Shown one piece after another: positions 20,957-29,069 of a DNA stretch of 33,421 nucleotides; within the stretch, counting starts at the first letter, position 1, and each line of letters opens with the position of its first letter. Position numbers and translations under genes: made by a program. The notes under the pieces were generated by a model. That model saw nothing but the letters and a program-made list of their open reading frames with translations. It was not told the DNA's origin and made no database searches. This DNA comes from a virus. The DNA is taken from the IMG/VR virus record IMGVR_UViG_3300044490_000383, positions 1 to 33,421 of that record. The stretch is one strand, 5' to 3'.

Positions 20957-21472
20957 ATGCCCTCCCCCACCCGATCCCTTGCCCAGGTCCAGGCCGACAT
21001 CAAGGCCCGCCTCCAGCGCCATGCCGAGTTCGCCGGCATCCAGATCCTCACCGAGCGCGCCAAGGATTTCGCCGCCGCCGTGGACCTGGCGCTCGGCGGC
21101 CTCGATCCCGACCACAAGGCCGGCATCTTCCTGACCGTCGCAACCCCCACCCTCGTCTGCGATCGCCCCGAAATCCCCGGCCCGCTCGTCACCCTCGCCG
21201 TCGCCGTAACTGTCTCTGAGAACATCGTCCAGAACACCGGCGACTCCGGCTCCCGCGTGCCCTGTTCCGACATGGCCCTCGACGTGCTCCGCGCCCTGTC
21301 CGGCTACGTGCCCCCCAACTGCTCCAAGCCCATGCTCCCCGCCAACGTCCCCGTCCGCGTCGTTGCCGATCCCTTCGACGACGATCGCCTCTGCTATCTC
21401 GTGTCGCTCACAACCGAGTTCTGTCTAACCCCGCTGCGCCTCGATGGTGAAGGCGCGTTCGTGAAAGGATAA
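20957..21472 (+). CDS. tail terminator / completion-like protein
   Basis: 171 residues from ATG 20957, 2 bp after the previous stop. Pattern: N-terminal helix (AQVQADIKARLQRH), strands (LVTLAVAVTVSENIVQN), a helix (DMALDVLRALSGY) and terminal strands (PVRVVADPFDDDRLCYLVSLTTEFCL). That is the alpha/beta arrangement of tail terminator and minor tail proteins encoded just before the tail tube gene. No strong family signature. Confidence 0.5.
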   Translation: MPSPTRSLAQVQADIKARLQRHAEFAGIQILTERAKDFAAAVDLALGGLDPDHKAGIFLTVATPTLVCDRPEIPGPLVTLAVAVTVSENIVQNTGDSGSRVPCSDMALDVLRALSGYVPPNCSKPMLPANVPVRVVADPFDDDRLCYLVSLTTEFCLTPLRLDGEGAFVKG

Positions 21473-21476
21473 AGCC

Positions 21477-22400
21477 ATGGCAAACGACATCGAAATCATC
21501 GCCGGCCCCGCCGCCATTCTTTGGGACTCCACCGTGTTCTACGCCCAGGGCGACGTGACGATCCGCAAGATCGTCGGATCCTGGAACCCCGCCAGCGCCC
21601 AGTTCGGCACCCTGGGCAAGCGCCTCTCCTCGATCCACTACGAGATCAGCTTCACCCCCGTCGGCATCCTCACCGCCGCGCAACTCGGCAAGCTCTTTCC
21701 CTTCGACGCCGGCGACGTGGGCAGCAGCATTTACACCGCCTCCAACGTGCCCATGGTCGTCTGGTCCGCCGCCGGGAAGAAATACACCTTCACCCGCGCC
21801 GGGATCAGCAAGATGCCCAGCGTCCGCCTCTCCGCCAACTCCACCGCGTTCGGCGAAATGACCTTCTCCGCCGTGCTTGGCCTGGGCAAGGTCTCCGGCA
21901 CCGACGCCGACGCCTTCTACGCCATCTCCGCCGTCGCGTTCAACGACGTGTCCTTCGCCACGACCAATCTCGGCAGTCCCGGCTATCTCGGCACCTGGGG
22001 CTCTTACAGCAATTTCGAGACCCTCAACGGGTTCTCCATCGAGATCGCCATGGCCCTCGCCCCCTACAGTTCCGATCGCCTCGGCATTGTCGGGCACCGC
22101 ATCACCGGCTTCGAGACGACCGTCCGGTTCACCCCCACCCACCTCACCGAGGCCGACTTCTTCGCCATGACCCAGAACGGCGCCAGCGGCACAATTCTCG
22201 TGGGCCAGGCGTTCGGCAACGCCTCCAACGACCTGACCATTGCCGGGACCGGCGTGCAACTCGTGGTCCCCGCCGTCGGACCCGCCGAGCAGTCCACCCA
22301 CTTTGGCGCGCCCGGCCGCAACGGCGAAGTCGTCATGCACTCCACCCAGGAGTTCACCGCCGGAGTGCCCAGCGCGCTCCTGACCTGGACGATCTCCTAA
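21477..22400 (+). CDS. major tail tube protein
   Basis: 307 residues, beta-rich and low in charge, starting 4 bp after the previous stop. Long strand segments (VTIRKIVGSWNPASAQFGTLGKRLSSIHYEISFTP; MTFSAVLGLGKVSG; ITGFETTVRFTPTHLTEADFFAM; EVVMHSTQEFTAGVPSALLTWTIS) match the tail tube style of long-tailed phages. It lies between a tail-completion gene and tail tip/tape-measure genes, and there is no adjacent sheath gene, so the tail is probably non-contractile. Confidence 0.7.
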   Translation: MANDIEIIAGPAAILWDSTVFYAQGDVTIRKIVGSWNPASAQFGTLGKRLSSIHYEISFTPVGILTAAQLGKLFPFDAGDVGSSIYTASNVPMVVWSAAGKKYTFTRAGISKMPSVRLSANSTAFGEMTFSAVLGLGKVSGTDADAFYAISAVAFNDVSFATTNLGSPGYLGTWGSYSNFETLNGFSIEIAMALAPYSSDRLGIVGHRITGFETTVRFTPTHLTEADFFAMTQNGASGTILVGQAFGNASNDLTIAGTGVQLVVPAVGPAEQSTHFGAPGRNGEVVMHSTQEFTAGVPSALLTWTIS

Positions 22401-22409
22401 TGCCCCCCG

Positions 22410-22814
22410 ATGATTATCAAGATCAACACGACGGCCCTTTGCGCGGGTTACGCCAGCAATCAGCACGTATTCGATTTCTCTTCCGAATGCGTGCGCGCCG
22501 TCCAGGACTCCAAGCCCATTGGCGCGTCCGCCGGTAAGGCCCTCGATCGCGGCAACCTCACCACCATCCGCGAGTTCTCCGTCGAGGTCATTTCCGACAG
22601 TCTCGAAGCCGCCGAAGAATACATCAACACCCAGGAGGCCGCCGCCATGGCCGCGTCCGGCGCCTTCACCTTCGAGGCCGAGCCCGCCGCGACCGGCGAC
22701 ACCGCAACCCTCTCCGATGCCGTCCTGGAGTCCGTCAGGCTCGTTCTGTGGCATGGCGTTTGCACTGTCTGGCGATACCGCATCCGCGGGGGAGTTCTAA
22801 CCGTAGCACCATGA
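22410..22814 (+). CDS. small tail protein, unknown
   Basis: 134 residues. KALDRGNLTTIREFSVEVISDSLEAAEEYINTQEAAAM (about 44-81) resembles small tail-associated proteins from many prophages, and the C-terminal VLESVRLVLWHGVCTVWRYRIRGG is a strand pair. Its stop overlaps the next start (ATGA). It may be a tape-measure chaperone or tube cap; this cannot be settled from sequence. Confidence 0.5.
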   Translation: MIIKINTTALCAGYASNQHVFDFSSECVRAVQDSKPIGASAGKALDRGNLTTIREFSVEVISDSLEAAEEYINTQEAAAMAASGAFTFEAEPAATGDTATLSDAVLESVRLVLWHGVCTVWRYRIRGGVLTVAP

Positions 22815-24535
22815 AAACCACCTTGAAACTCGCTTTCATTCCTCTGTTTCTCGGCCTTGCAACCGCCGCCGAATGGCCCCCGGTAATCCCCTGGACCATC
22901 GAGACCCGCGACCCCGCCGCCCAGAACCTCCGCATTCTCCGCAACGAGACCGTCCAACTCCGGCCTCAGTTCCTCAACGGCGCCGCCGCCGTGTCCATCC
23001 CCACCAACGCGACCGTCACCTTCCGCTATCGCGACGCCTCCATTTCCACGGGCGCCTACCACGTAGCGACCGGCACCGTCTACAACGCCACAAACGGCCA
23101 GGTCAACCTCCTCTGGGTCCCTGCCTACTGCGGCACCCTCACCAACTATGCATACAACATCCTCGTCTCCTCCAACACCGTCGTCTGCTACCGCGGCTTC
23201 GGCGGTCTCCGTTTCCAGGGCGTGGTGGAGGGCACCGTAACCACCAACCCCGCCGGCCGCATCACCATCGACTGGTCCCAGGTAGACAACTCCAACCTCG
23301 ACTCCGCCCCCTTCGCCCAAAGCGTCTCCGGCATCTCCTCTGCTCAGTGCGTCTCCATCGTCGGCAACATCCTCCCCACCGCCACCGTCTCCCACGCCAC
23401 AACCGCCGACACCGCCACCGACCCCCCCGCCCGTTCCAACGCTGCAACCGCCCAGGCCCGCGCCGATCTCAGCGTCACCAACGCCGGCGCCACGGTCAAC
23501 GGCCAGGCCATTTCCAACGGCGCCGCGATCGTCATCGACACCGGCGTTTCCACCGCGACCGCGACCAGCATCGCCCAGAACGTCGTCGCTCCCTACACCA
23601 ACGGCGCCGCCCTTGGCGCTACCGCGTTGCAACCCACCGGCAACGGCAGCGGCCTGACCGGCATCACGCCCGGGCAGATTGGAGCAGTTTCCCCGAGCAC
23701 CGCGACCCAGATCGTCGGGTCGGTAATGTCAACCGGAACCGCGGCTCTTGCGCAAGGGTTGTACAAGCAGATCAACCCCTCGTTTGCCATATCAATGAAC
23801 GGCGAAATGCACGCATCATCCGGAGCGTCCTGGAACATCGGGTATGGCGGTTTTGGAAGGGGCTTGTTCGGCCTCTATACCATATCCGAGGCGAACTTCT
23901 GGTCAGCGCCGACTCACGCCGTAAACATACAGATGCTCACTCAGCACGTTGCCTCCGCCACTGCATCCTCCGTCACCAACGCCGGCGCCACGGTCAACGG
24001 CCAGTCCATTTCCAACGGCGCCGCGATCGTCATCGACACCGGCGTTTCCACCGCGACCGCAACCAGCATCGCCGAGTCCGTCGTCGGTTCCGTCCTCCCC
24101 ACCTCCTCCGTCGCCCACGCCACAACCGCCGACACCGCCATAGACGCCACGGCCCGTTCCAACGCCGCAACCGCCCAGGCAACCGCCGATCTCGCCGGCC
24201 CGTATCTCGCCTCCGTCATCCGCCTCGACGCGACCAATCCGGTCATTGTGGTCAATGCGGTCTCCAACTACTTCCGCTGGGCGCCCACCAACGCTGGCGC
24301 CTGCAACGTCACAATCACCCCGCTCGGCACCAACATCGCAACCGTCGGCGTCTTGCACGGCTGGATGCAGCACACCAACACCATCGCCTGGGCCACCAAC
24401 ATTCTGTTCAACGTCACCGGCACCCACACCAACGCCGCTCCGTCTCTGCCGCAAGACTGGCGCTTCACCATCGAACTCAGCGAAGGCCAGGTCTGCCTCC
24501 ACCTGGCTCCGACCAACAACATCGCCCGCCCATGA
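22811..24535 (+). CDS. exported fibre/baseplate-like protein with duplicated segments
   Basis: 574 residues. A Sec-like signal (MKTTLKLAFIPLFLGLATAA) is followed by a beta-rich N-terminal domain (about 25-150) reminiscent of BppU-type baseplate upper domains, then Ala/Thr/Asn-rich helical and strand repeats like phage fibres. A block containing SVTNAGATVNGQ...ISNGAAIVIDTGVSTATATSIA occurs twice (23474-23574 and 23972-24072), and a second block with HATTADTA and ARSNAATAQ also occurs twice. The central 380 bp between copies uses different codons. It is cotranslated with the previous gene. If the signal is used, the protein leaves the cytoplasm, which is unusual for a tail component. The C-terminal 100 residues look like a lectin-type beta domain (unproven). 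Confidence 0.65.
   Translation: MKTTLKLAFIPLFLGLATAAEWPPVIPWTIETRDPAAQNLRILRNETVQLRPQFLNGAAAVSIPTNATVTFRYRDASISTGAYHVATGTVYNATNGQVNLLWVPAYCGTLTNYAYNILVSSNTVVCYRGFGGLRFQGVVEGTVTTNPAGRITIDWSQVDNSNLDSAPFAQSVSGISSAQCVSIVGNILPTATVSHATTADTATDPPARSNAATAQARADLSVTNAGATVNGQAISNGAAIVIDTGVSTATATSIAQNVVAPYTNGAALGATALQPTGNGSGLTGITPGQIGAVSPSTATQIVGSVMSTGTAALAQGLYKQINPSFAISMNGEMHASSGASWNIGYGGFGRGLFGLYTISEANFWSAPTHAVNIQMLTQHVASATASSVTNAGATVNGQSISNGAAIVIDTGVSTATATSIAESVVGSVLPTSSVAHATTADTAIDATARSNAATAQATADLAGPYLASVIRLDATNPVIVVNAVSNYFRWAPTNAGACNVTITPLGTNIATVGVLHGWMQHTNTIAWATNILFNVTGTHTNAAPSLPQDWRFTIELSEGQVCLHLAPTNNIARP
23474..24072 (+). repeat. direct repeat pair (~101 bp) flanking a distinct central segment
   Basis: Copies at 23474-23574 and 23972-24072 (498 bp apart) are nearly identical: I see two substitutions over about 100 bp. 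A second, less conserved pair (23376-23470 and 24098-24193) lies outside them. The middle 23590-23970 has fewer C-ending codons than its surroundings. Confidence 0.85.
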
Positions 24536-25242
24536 CCCTCCGCATCTCCATCTCCCTCGCCCTTCTCCTCCTCTCCGGCGCCGCAATCGCCGCCCCGCGC
24601 TGGCACTGGATTCCCCGCCCGCGTGCGGCCGGCTCCACGGGAACCGTCTGGCCCACCTCCATGTGGGCGCGCTACGAGTTCTCCGGCAACACGCTCGACA
24701 CGTCCGGCAACAACAACCACGGCACCGTCAGCAATGGTGCTTTGGTCTATGCTGGCGGCATCGCGGAGTTCACCAACAAGCCCTACATCGCGCTGCCCAC
24801 CACGTTCCAGACGACCAACGGCACCATTCTCCTCAAGATCAAGCCAACCGTCAGGGCAGACAGGGTTTGGTGGAGTCACAAGGCCACACGCGACGTGTTC
24901 TGCGACTTCTTGACGTCATCGTCTATCTTTCGGTTCGGGGCGGCAGGTGGCAATCCCTTCGGTTTCAATTTTACCGCAACGCCGACGAACGAATGGCTGT
25001 TGGCCGGTCTGAGCTTCGCATCCAACTCCTTCTACGCCGTGCTGTCCACCAACAGTGGCTCGACGTGGGCTACGCAATCTGACAACTCCGGCACAATGGG
25101 AGGAACGCTCACGGGGCACCGGATCGGCGACTACTACACCGGCGGATATCCGGTTTCCGGCTACGCCGACGAGGTGCAATTCTACTCGCGGGCAATGGAC
25201 ACCAACGAAATGACATCCACCCTTATCCTCCTCGGCCAATAG
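24532..25242 (+). CDS. exported LamG/concanavalin-type lectin protein
   Basis: 236 residues with a clear Sec signal (MTLRISISLALLLLSGAAIAA, cleavage AIA|AP). The mature part is a LamG/concanavalin A-like sandwich: WARYEFSGNTLDTSGNNNHGTVSNGALVYAGGIAEFTNKPYIALP at the start, NEWLLAGLSFASNSFYAVLSTNSGS in the middle and GYADEVQFYSRAMDTNEM near the end. Such domains bind sugars or act in surface adhesion. It overlaps the preceding gene by ATGA and so belongs to the tail operon. Its codon use is less C-biased than the neighbours in the middle, hinting at acquisition. Confidence 0.7.
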   Translation: MTLRISISLALLLLSGAAIAAPRWHWIPRPRAAGSTGTVWPTSMWARYEFSGNTLDTSGNNNHGTVSNGALVYAGGIAEFTNKPYIALPTTFQTTNGTILLKIKPTVRADRVWWSHKATRDVFCDFLTSSSIFRFGAAGGNPFGFNFTATPTNEWLLAGLSFASNSFYAVLSTNSGSTWATQSDNSGTMGGTLTGHRIGDYYTGGYPVSGYADEVQFYSRAMDTNEMTSTLILLGQ

Positions 25243-25252
25243 GAGCAACGCC

Positions 25253-25906
25253 ATGCTGACCAACACCCTCTTCTGCCTCTTCGCCGCAACCACTTTCCTC
25301 CGCGGCCCCGAACCCTGCCCAAACTCCTGGAACAACGTATCCGTCGGCGTAGACCTCGCCCCCCTCATCGAGCAAGGCTGGCTCCCCTACACCGAGCCCG
25401 TAGCCCCCGCCGGCTACCACGTCGATCAGTGGTCCACCCCATACCGCACCGCCGACAACACCTGCACCCGCACCCCGCTCGTCGTCCGCACCCTCGCCCA
25501 AAAAGCCGACGACGACGCCGCCGAGGCCGCAGCGAGCGCAGCGAGTCAGGCCGCCTCCGAAGCCGCCCGCAAAGCAACCCCCGTGGTCTTCGACCAACCC
25601 ATCCAGTCCCCGTCTGTCGAGACCCGGGCAACCGACGGCCACATCTACAGCCTCAAAGTGGACCCCACCGACGGCGAAGTCTTCGCCACTCAACGCGAGT
25701 CCCGGCGCACAACAGATGCGGAAGACCACGCCACAACAACCAACCGCCTCGCCGCCCGCGCCGCACGCCGCGCCAACCTCGCCGCCCTCAAGCAGACCAT
25801 CCAAGACATCGACCCCGCCGCCTTCCCCGCCGGCCCCGAGCGCCAGACCATTCGCGCCCTCAAAGACGCCCTTCAGGAAGTCCGCCGCATCCTGGCCAAG
25901 GAATAG
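25253..25906 (+). CDS. hypothetical tail-operon protein, possible signal peptide
   Basis: 217 residues, 10 bp after the LamG gene, preceded by AGGAGCAA. N terminus MLTNTLFCLFAATTFLRG is hydrophobic but lacks a basic start, so export is doubtful. A first domain (20-80) has Cys, Trp and Pro with the repeated look of small tail proteins (GWLPYTEPVAPAGYHVDQWS). A helical Ala-rich segment follows (about 85-105), and a charged coiled coil closes the protein (about 150-217, RLAARAARRANLAALKQTIQDID). No family recognised. Confidence 0.5.
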   Translation: MLTNTLFCLFAATTFLRGPEPCPNSWNNVSVGVDLAPLIEQGWLPYTEPVAPAGYHVDQWSTPYRTADNTCTRTPLVVRTLAQKADDDAAEAAASAASQAASEAARKATPVVFDQPIQSPSVETRATDGHIYSLKVDPTDGEVFATQRESRRTTDAEDHATTTNRLAARAARRANLAALKQTIQDIDPAAFPAGPERQTIRALKDALQEVRRILAKE

Positions 25907-25922
25907 AAAGGAAAAACCAGAC

Positions 25923-26264
25923 ATGTCCACCACACAAAACCGCCCATTCTCCGTGGCTTCCTTCGTGCTCTTCGTGTCTTCGTGGTTCCTCTTCTCCGGC
26001 TGCTCCCTCAACGACGATAACCGCGCCTCCTCCGTCGAATCCACCACCATCAACAACTCCGGAGTCAACCTCCCCACCAACGCAACCGAACTCGCCGACG
26101 GCATTTACCTCTACCAAGACGGCCAGGGCAACCGCCTCACCTACGATTCCCAGACCGGCGAAACACGCCCCCTCACCGTCCTCGTCCAATCCGGCACCGA
26201 CAACGTCCTCACCGTCTATATCGCCAACCCGCCCCCGCCTGAACTTCCCGAGGCAACCCCATGA
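25923..26264 (+). CDS. small lipoprotein; signal peptide encoded by a dispersed repeat
   Basis: 113 residues from ATG 25923. The signal VASFVLFVSSWFLFSGC ends in a lipobox-like F-S-G-C, so the mature product should be lipid-anchored at its Cys. The DNA for the hydrophobic core is an inverted copy of the CCACGAAGACACGAAG repeat (25951-25987). The mature part is short, Asn/Thr-rich and strand-like (GIYLYQDGQGNRLTYDSQTGETRPLTVLVQSG). Its stop overlaps the next ATG. An outer spanin (Rz1-type) role would suit the size and the adjacent small membrane protein, but the sequence is not recognisably a spanin. Confidence 0.6.
   Translation: MSTTQNRPFSVASFVLFVSSWFLFSGCSLNDDNRASSVESTTINNSGVNLPTNATELADGIYLYQDGQGNRLTYDSQTGETRPLTVLVQSGTDNVLTVYIANPPPPELPEATP
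25951..25987 (-). repeat. CCACGAAGACACGAAG-type dispersed repeat, inverted copy
   Basis: Reverse complement reads AACCACGAAGACACGAAG followed by AGCACGAAGGAAGCCACGG. Shares ACCACGAAGACACGAAG with 8961-8977. Here it is translated as the lipoprotein signal core. Confidence 0.75.
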
Positions 26265-26542
26265 TCCATCAACCCCCCATTGCCCGCCCCGCGCCGCATA
26301 GCGCCAGCGCAGCAAGCCAACTCCACGACGACGCCACCGATTTCCACTGCGAAACCGACACCACCCCAGAAGATCCTCACCCTGCCATCCGCGCCCTCAC
26401 CTGGGTCGTCGTGTTTTACCTCGTCGTCGGCATCGCCCTCGTCATCCTGACCAGTTGCAAAAGCCCCGCAACTCGCCAGTCCCCCTTCCCCCGCATGCTC
26501 GACCCCGTCACAGAGGAGGTTCCCTGTGTACTCTTCAAATAG
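26261..26542 (+). CDS. small single-pass membrane protein
   Basis: 93 residues with a polar N-terminal half (about 1-43, rich in His, Asp and Pro), one membrane helix (about 46-68, LTWVVVFYLVVGIALVILTSC) and a short polar end. The order polar-membrane-polar with a Cys after the helix is not a standard lipoprotein signal. It overlaps the previous stop and contains the ribosome site of the following peptidase gene. It could be a holin or inner spanin in a lysis cassette with neighbours; this is inference from position. Confidence 0.5.
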   Translation: MIHQPPIARPAPHSASAASQLHDDATDFHCETDTTPEDPHPAIRALTWVVVFYLVVGIALVILTSCKSPATRQSPFPRMLDPVTEEVPCVLFK

Positions 26543-27164
26543 CGACCTCCGCGTCGGCGGCGCACTCCTCGAATATCCCCGCGAAGGCGTCTCCCCAAAA
26601 CCCCTCCAACTCGGCAAAGACGTGTCCTGGCTCCAACACTGCCGCCTTGGCGACGACCAGGGCAAATCCCCCGCCTGCTCCATGTTCGCCTTCGCATCCT
26701 GGGCTCAGATCATGCGCGGCGTCACGATCTCCGACGACTACATCCTCACCCGGTTCCGCGAGACCGCCAAGGCACTCAACCGCCCATCCTGGGTCGGCCT
26801 CACCATGGGCGAGGCCTTCGCCTCCTGCTCCGCCGCCGGCATGCTCCCCAACGTCTCCACCATGGTCCACGCCGATCTCGACGATCTCGCCGCCCAGCCC
26901 CTGCTCGCCGTCTACACCATGTGCCCCGCCTGGGACACCCCCAGCGAATCCGGCTATCTCAACGACTCCCCCGGTTTCGAGCACCCCACCCGCGGTTTCC
27001 ATGCCGTCGCCATCGTCGCCGCCGGCGATGTCAAGGCGTTCAAGGCCGGCCCTTTCATCTACCTTGAAAACTCCTGGTCAAGGAACTGGGGCTGGAACGG
27101 ACTCGGCGTCATGTCCATGCCCCAGCATCAACGCCTCTGCCGCGAACTCTGGAAACTCACATGA
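26526..27164 (+). CDS. papain-family (C1-like) cysteine peptidase
   Basis: 212 residues from GTG 26526, with GGAGG 6 bases upstream inside the preceding gene. The papain set is complete and correctly spaced: oxyanion Q45, nucleophile C51 (DDQGKSPACSMFAF; the Gln-Cys gap of 6 is as in papain), H159 (RGFHAVAIV) and N182 in LENSWSRNWGWNGLGVM. It lacks a signal or propeptide. C1-type peptidases are rare among phage lysis or tail proteins. Possible roles are peptide cross-bridge cleavage, tail maturation or host-surface protein cleavage. Stop overlaps the next ATG, pairing it with a second papain-fold enzyme. Confidence 0.75.
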   Translation: MYSSNSDLRVGGALLEYPREGVSPKPLQLGKDVSWLQHCRLGDDQGKSPACSMFAFASWAQIMRGVTISDDYILTRFRETAKALNRPSWVGLTMGEAFASCSAAGMLPNVSTMVHADLDDLAAQPLLAVYTMCPAWDTPSESGYLNDSPGFEHPTRGFHAVAIVAAGDVKAFKAGPFIYLENSWSRNWGWNGLGVMSMPQHQRLCRELWKLT

Positions 27165-27643
27165 CCCCCCACATTGCCCTCTACCGCGGCGTTTCCCTCC
27201 TCTCCAAGGCCATCCGCTGCTTCAACTGGGGTCCATACTCCCACGCCTCCTGGCTCACCGCCGACGGCACCGAGATCGAGGCATGGCGCAAAGGCGTAAC
27301 CGAGTCTCCCGGCATCGGCTCTCAGCACACACCCGGCACCCGCATCGACCTCTTCACCGTCGCCGGCCTCACCCCCGAACTCCGCGCCGCCGCCGACGCC
27401 GCCATGCGCGCCTCCGTCGGCTTGCCCTACGACTGGCTCGGCATTCTCGGTTTCCTTGCCCGCGCCCGCGTCCAGCGCGAAGGCCGCCTCTTCTGTTCCG
27501 AACTCGTCTTCTCCCGCCTCGACAACGTCGGCCTCCCCCTCCTCAAGCGCGTCCCCGCTTTCAAGGTCTTCCCCGCCCTCCTCTCCTACAGCCCCCTTCT
27601 CACCCTAACCGCCACCGTCTTCGCCCCCAAGGCCCCCCAGTGA
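27161..27643 (+). CDS. YiiX/C92-like permuted papain-fold amidase or peptidase
   Basis: 160 residues. Permuted NlpC/P60-type order: His first (YSHASW, H28; then EIEAW), Cys later (LFCSELVF, C112), with PYDWLG between them (about 89-94). This is the arrangement of YiiX/YebB-like (peptidase C92) proteins. The predicted substrate is an amide bond in peptidoglycan or in a lipid, not determinable here. The start overlaps the C1-like peptidase stop; the next gene is the tape measure, so a cell-wall-opening role during infection or lysis is plausible (inference). Confidence 0.7.
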   Translation: MTPHIALYRGVSLLSKAIRCFNWGPYSHASWLTADGTEIEAWRKGVTESPGIGSQHTPGTRIDLFTVAGLTPELRAAADAAMRASVGLPYDWLGILGFLARARVQREGRLFCSELVFSRLDNVGLPLLKRVPAFKVFPALLSYSPLLTLTATVFAPKAPQ

Positions 27644-27668
27644 GCAAACGCAGCGAGCGAATCACCCC

Positions 27669-29054
27669 ATGAGCGACGACATCCTCATCCGCATCCTCAC
27701 CGCCTACCAGAAGGGCGGAGTCGAAGAGGCCAAGCGCTCCCTCAAGGAACTCAGCGCCGAGGCCAAGACCACCCAGCGCGCAACCGAAGATCTCTCCGCC
27801 TCCACAAAAAAATCCTCCAACGAGCACGCAAACGCAACCCGCGCCCTCGCCGGCCTCAACGCCGCCTCCGCCGCCGGCCGCGGCTCCATCATGGGCCTCG
27901 CCCAGGTCATGAACCTCCTCGGCGAGTCCGCCGCCGCCGTCGCCGCCAAAGTCACCCTCGTCGCCGGCGCCTTCACCGCCGGCTGGTCCCTCGGAACCCA
28001 GATAGACAAGTGGCTCAAACTCTCCCAGACCATCGCCGACACCGTCGCCCCCCTCGAAAAGGTCGCCTCCATCCAAGACCGCATCAAGGGCCAACTCGCC
28101 GCCATCAACGCCGCCAGCATCGCCAAGGTCACAAACGAGTTCGACGCCCTCTCCGCCACGCTCGCCGAAACCCTCTCCCAGATGGACCAGATCAACCGCG
28201 TCAAGAATCAACTCGCCGGCGCCGAGACCGAAGCCCAACTCGCCGAGATCGAGGCCGCCACACCCCCAGGCCCCGAACGCGATCGCGCAATCCTCGAAGC
28301 CCGCCGCAAGCGCGAACAAGCCTCGATCGACGAGCGCCGCGCCCAGGCCCGCGCCAAGTTCGCAGCCGCCGAACAAGCGCTCGCCGGCGGCCAGGCCGCC
28401 GTCGAGGCCGCCGAGTCCGCCGAAGGCGATGCCCGCAAAGAAACCATGCTTCTCCGCCGCGCCGATGCCGGGTCAACCGTCGAGGCCCGCACCGCCGCCC
28501 GCCTCCGCCTCGAAGGCGCCGAACGCGCAAGCGCCGCGGCCCGCGCCCGCCTCGATCCCCTCTCCGATGCCCACGGCATGGCCCTCATGGAGACCTCCAA
28601 CACCATGCGCGCGCTCGCGATCGAGGAGCGCACCTCCAAGGCCCGCTACACATCCGGAAATGCCGCGCTCACAGCCGATCAACAAGCCGCCCGCGCGCGC
28701 GCAGAAGCCCAGGCAGAAGCCGAACGCGCGCGCGCAGAAGCCCAGGCAGAAGCCGAACGCGCCCGCGTGCGGGCCAGGCAACAAGCCCTCCGCGAACGCA
28801 CCGAATCCGAAATGCTCGACATCTCCCGCAACGCAACCCGGTCCGCCCTCACCTCCCAGCGCGACGACCTCGCCGATCGCGCCGAATCCCTCCGCGCCTC
28901 CATGCCCGCAGCCCGCGTCACCGACCTCCGCGCCAGGGCCGCCGGCACCTATCGCCAAGCCGAATCCTCCGTCGCCGCCGTGGCCTCCGCCCTCGACGCG
29001 ATCACGGCCAAACTGAAACTCCTGGAGGACAAGATCAAGAACCTGCCCCGCTAA
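27669..29054 (+). CDS. tail tape measure protein
   Basis: 461 residues, mostly helix. N-terminal coiled coil (about 15-55), a hydrophobic segment (about 85-120, GRGSIMGLAQVMNLLGESAAAVAAKVTLVAGAFTAGWSLG), then long charged coiled coils rich in Ala, Arg and Glu (about 170-400) with a tandem 11-residue repeat ARAEAQAEAER. Tape measures set tail length at roughly 1.5 angstrom per residue, so this short one predicts a tail near 70 nm. No frameshifted chaperone gene was recognised upstream. Confidence 0.75.
   Translation: MSDDILIRILTAYQKGGVEEAKRSLKELSAEAKTTQRATEDLSASTKKSSNEHANATRALAGLNAASAAGRGSIMGLAQVMNLLGESAAAVAAKVTLVAGAFTAGWSLGTQIDKWLKLSQTIADTVAPLEKVASIQDRIKGQLAAINAASIAKVTNEFDALSATLAETLSQMDQINRVKNQLAGAETEAQLAEIEAATPPGPERDRAILEARRKREQASIDERRAQARAKFAAAEQALAGGQAAVEAAESAEGDARKETMLLRRADAGSTVEARTAARLRLEGAERASAAARARLDPLSDAHGMALMETSNTMRALAIEERTSKARYTSGNAALTADQQAARARAEAQAEAERARAEAQAEAERARVRARQQALRERTESEMLDISRNATRSALTSQRDDLADRAESLRASMPAARVTDLRARAAGTYRQAESSVAAVASALDAITAKLKLLEDKIKNLPR
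28701..28760 (+). repeat. 33-bp in-frame tandem repeat in the tape measure gene
   Basis: AGAAGCCCAGGCAGAAGCCG at 28701 recurs at 28734, with the following AACGCGC also shared. The period is 33 bp (11 codons), so gain or loss of units would change tape measure length in one-helix-turn-multiple steps. Confidence 0.85.
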
Positions 29055-29069
29055 GCCGCCCCCGCGTCC

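Noticed and set aside
23376-24193. Template/variable repeat pair of a diversity-generating retroelement
   Set aside because: No reverse transcriptase is present, differences between copies are few and not adenine-specific, and the repeats lie in one gene.
26261-27643. Standard holin-endolysin-spanin lysis cassette
   Set aside because: Sizes and order are suggestive, but no muralytic signature or recognised holin/spanin family is visible, so lysis roles are given only as possibilities.
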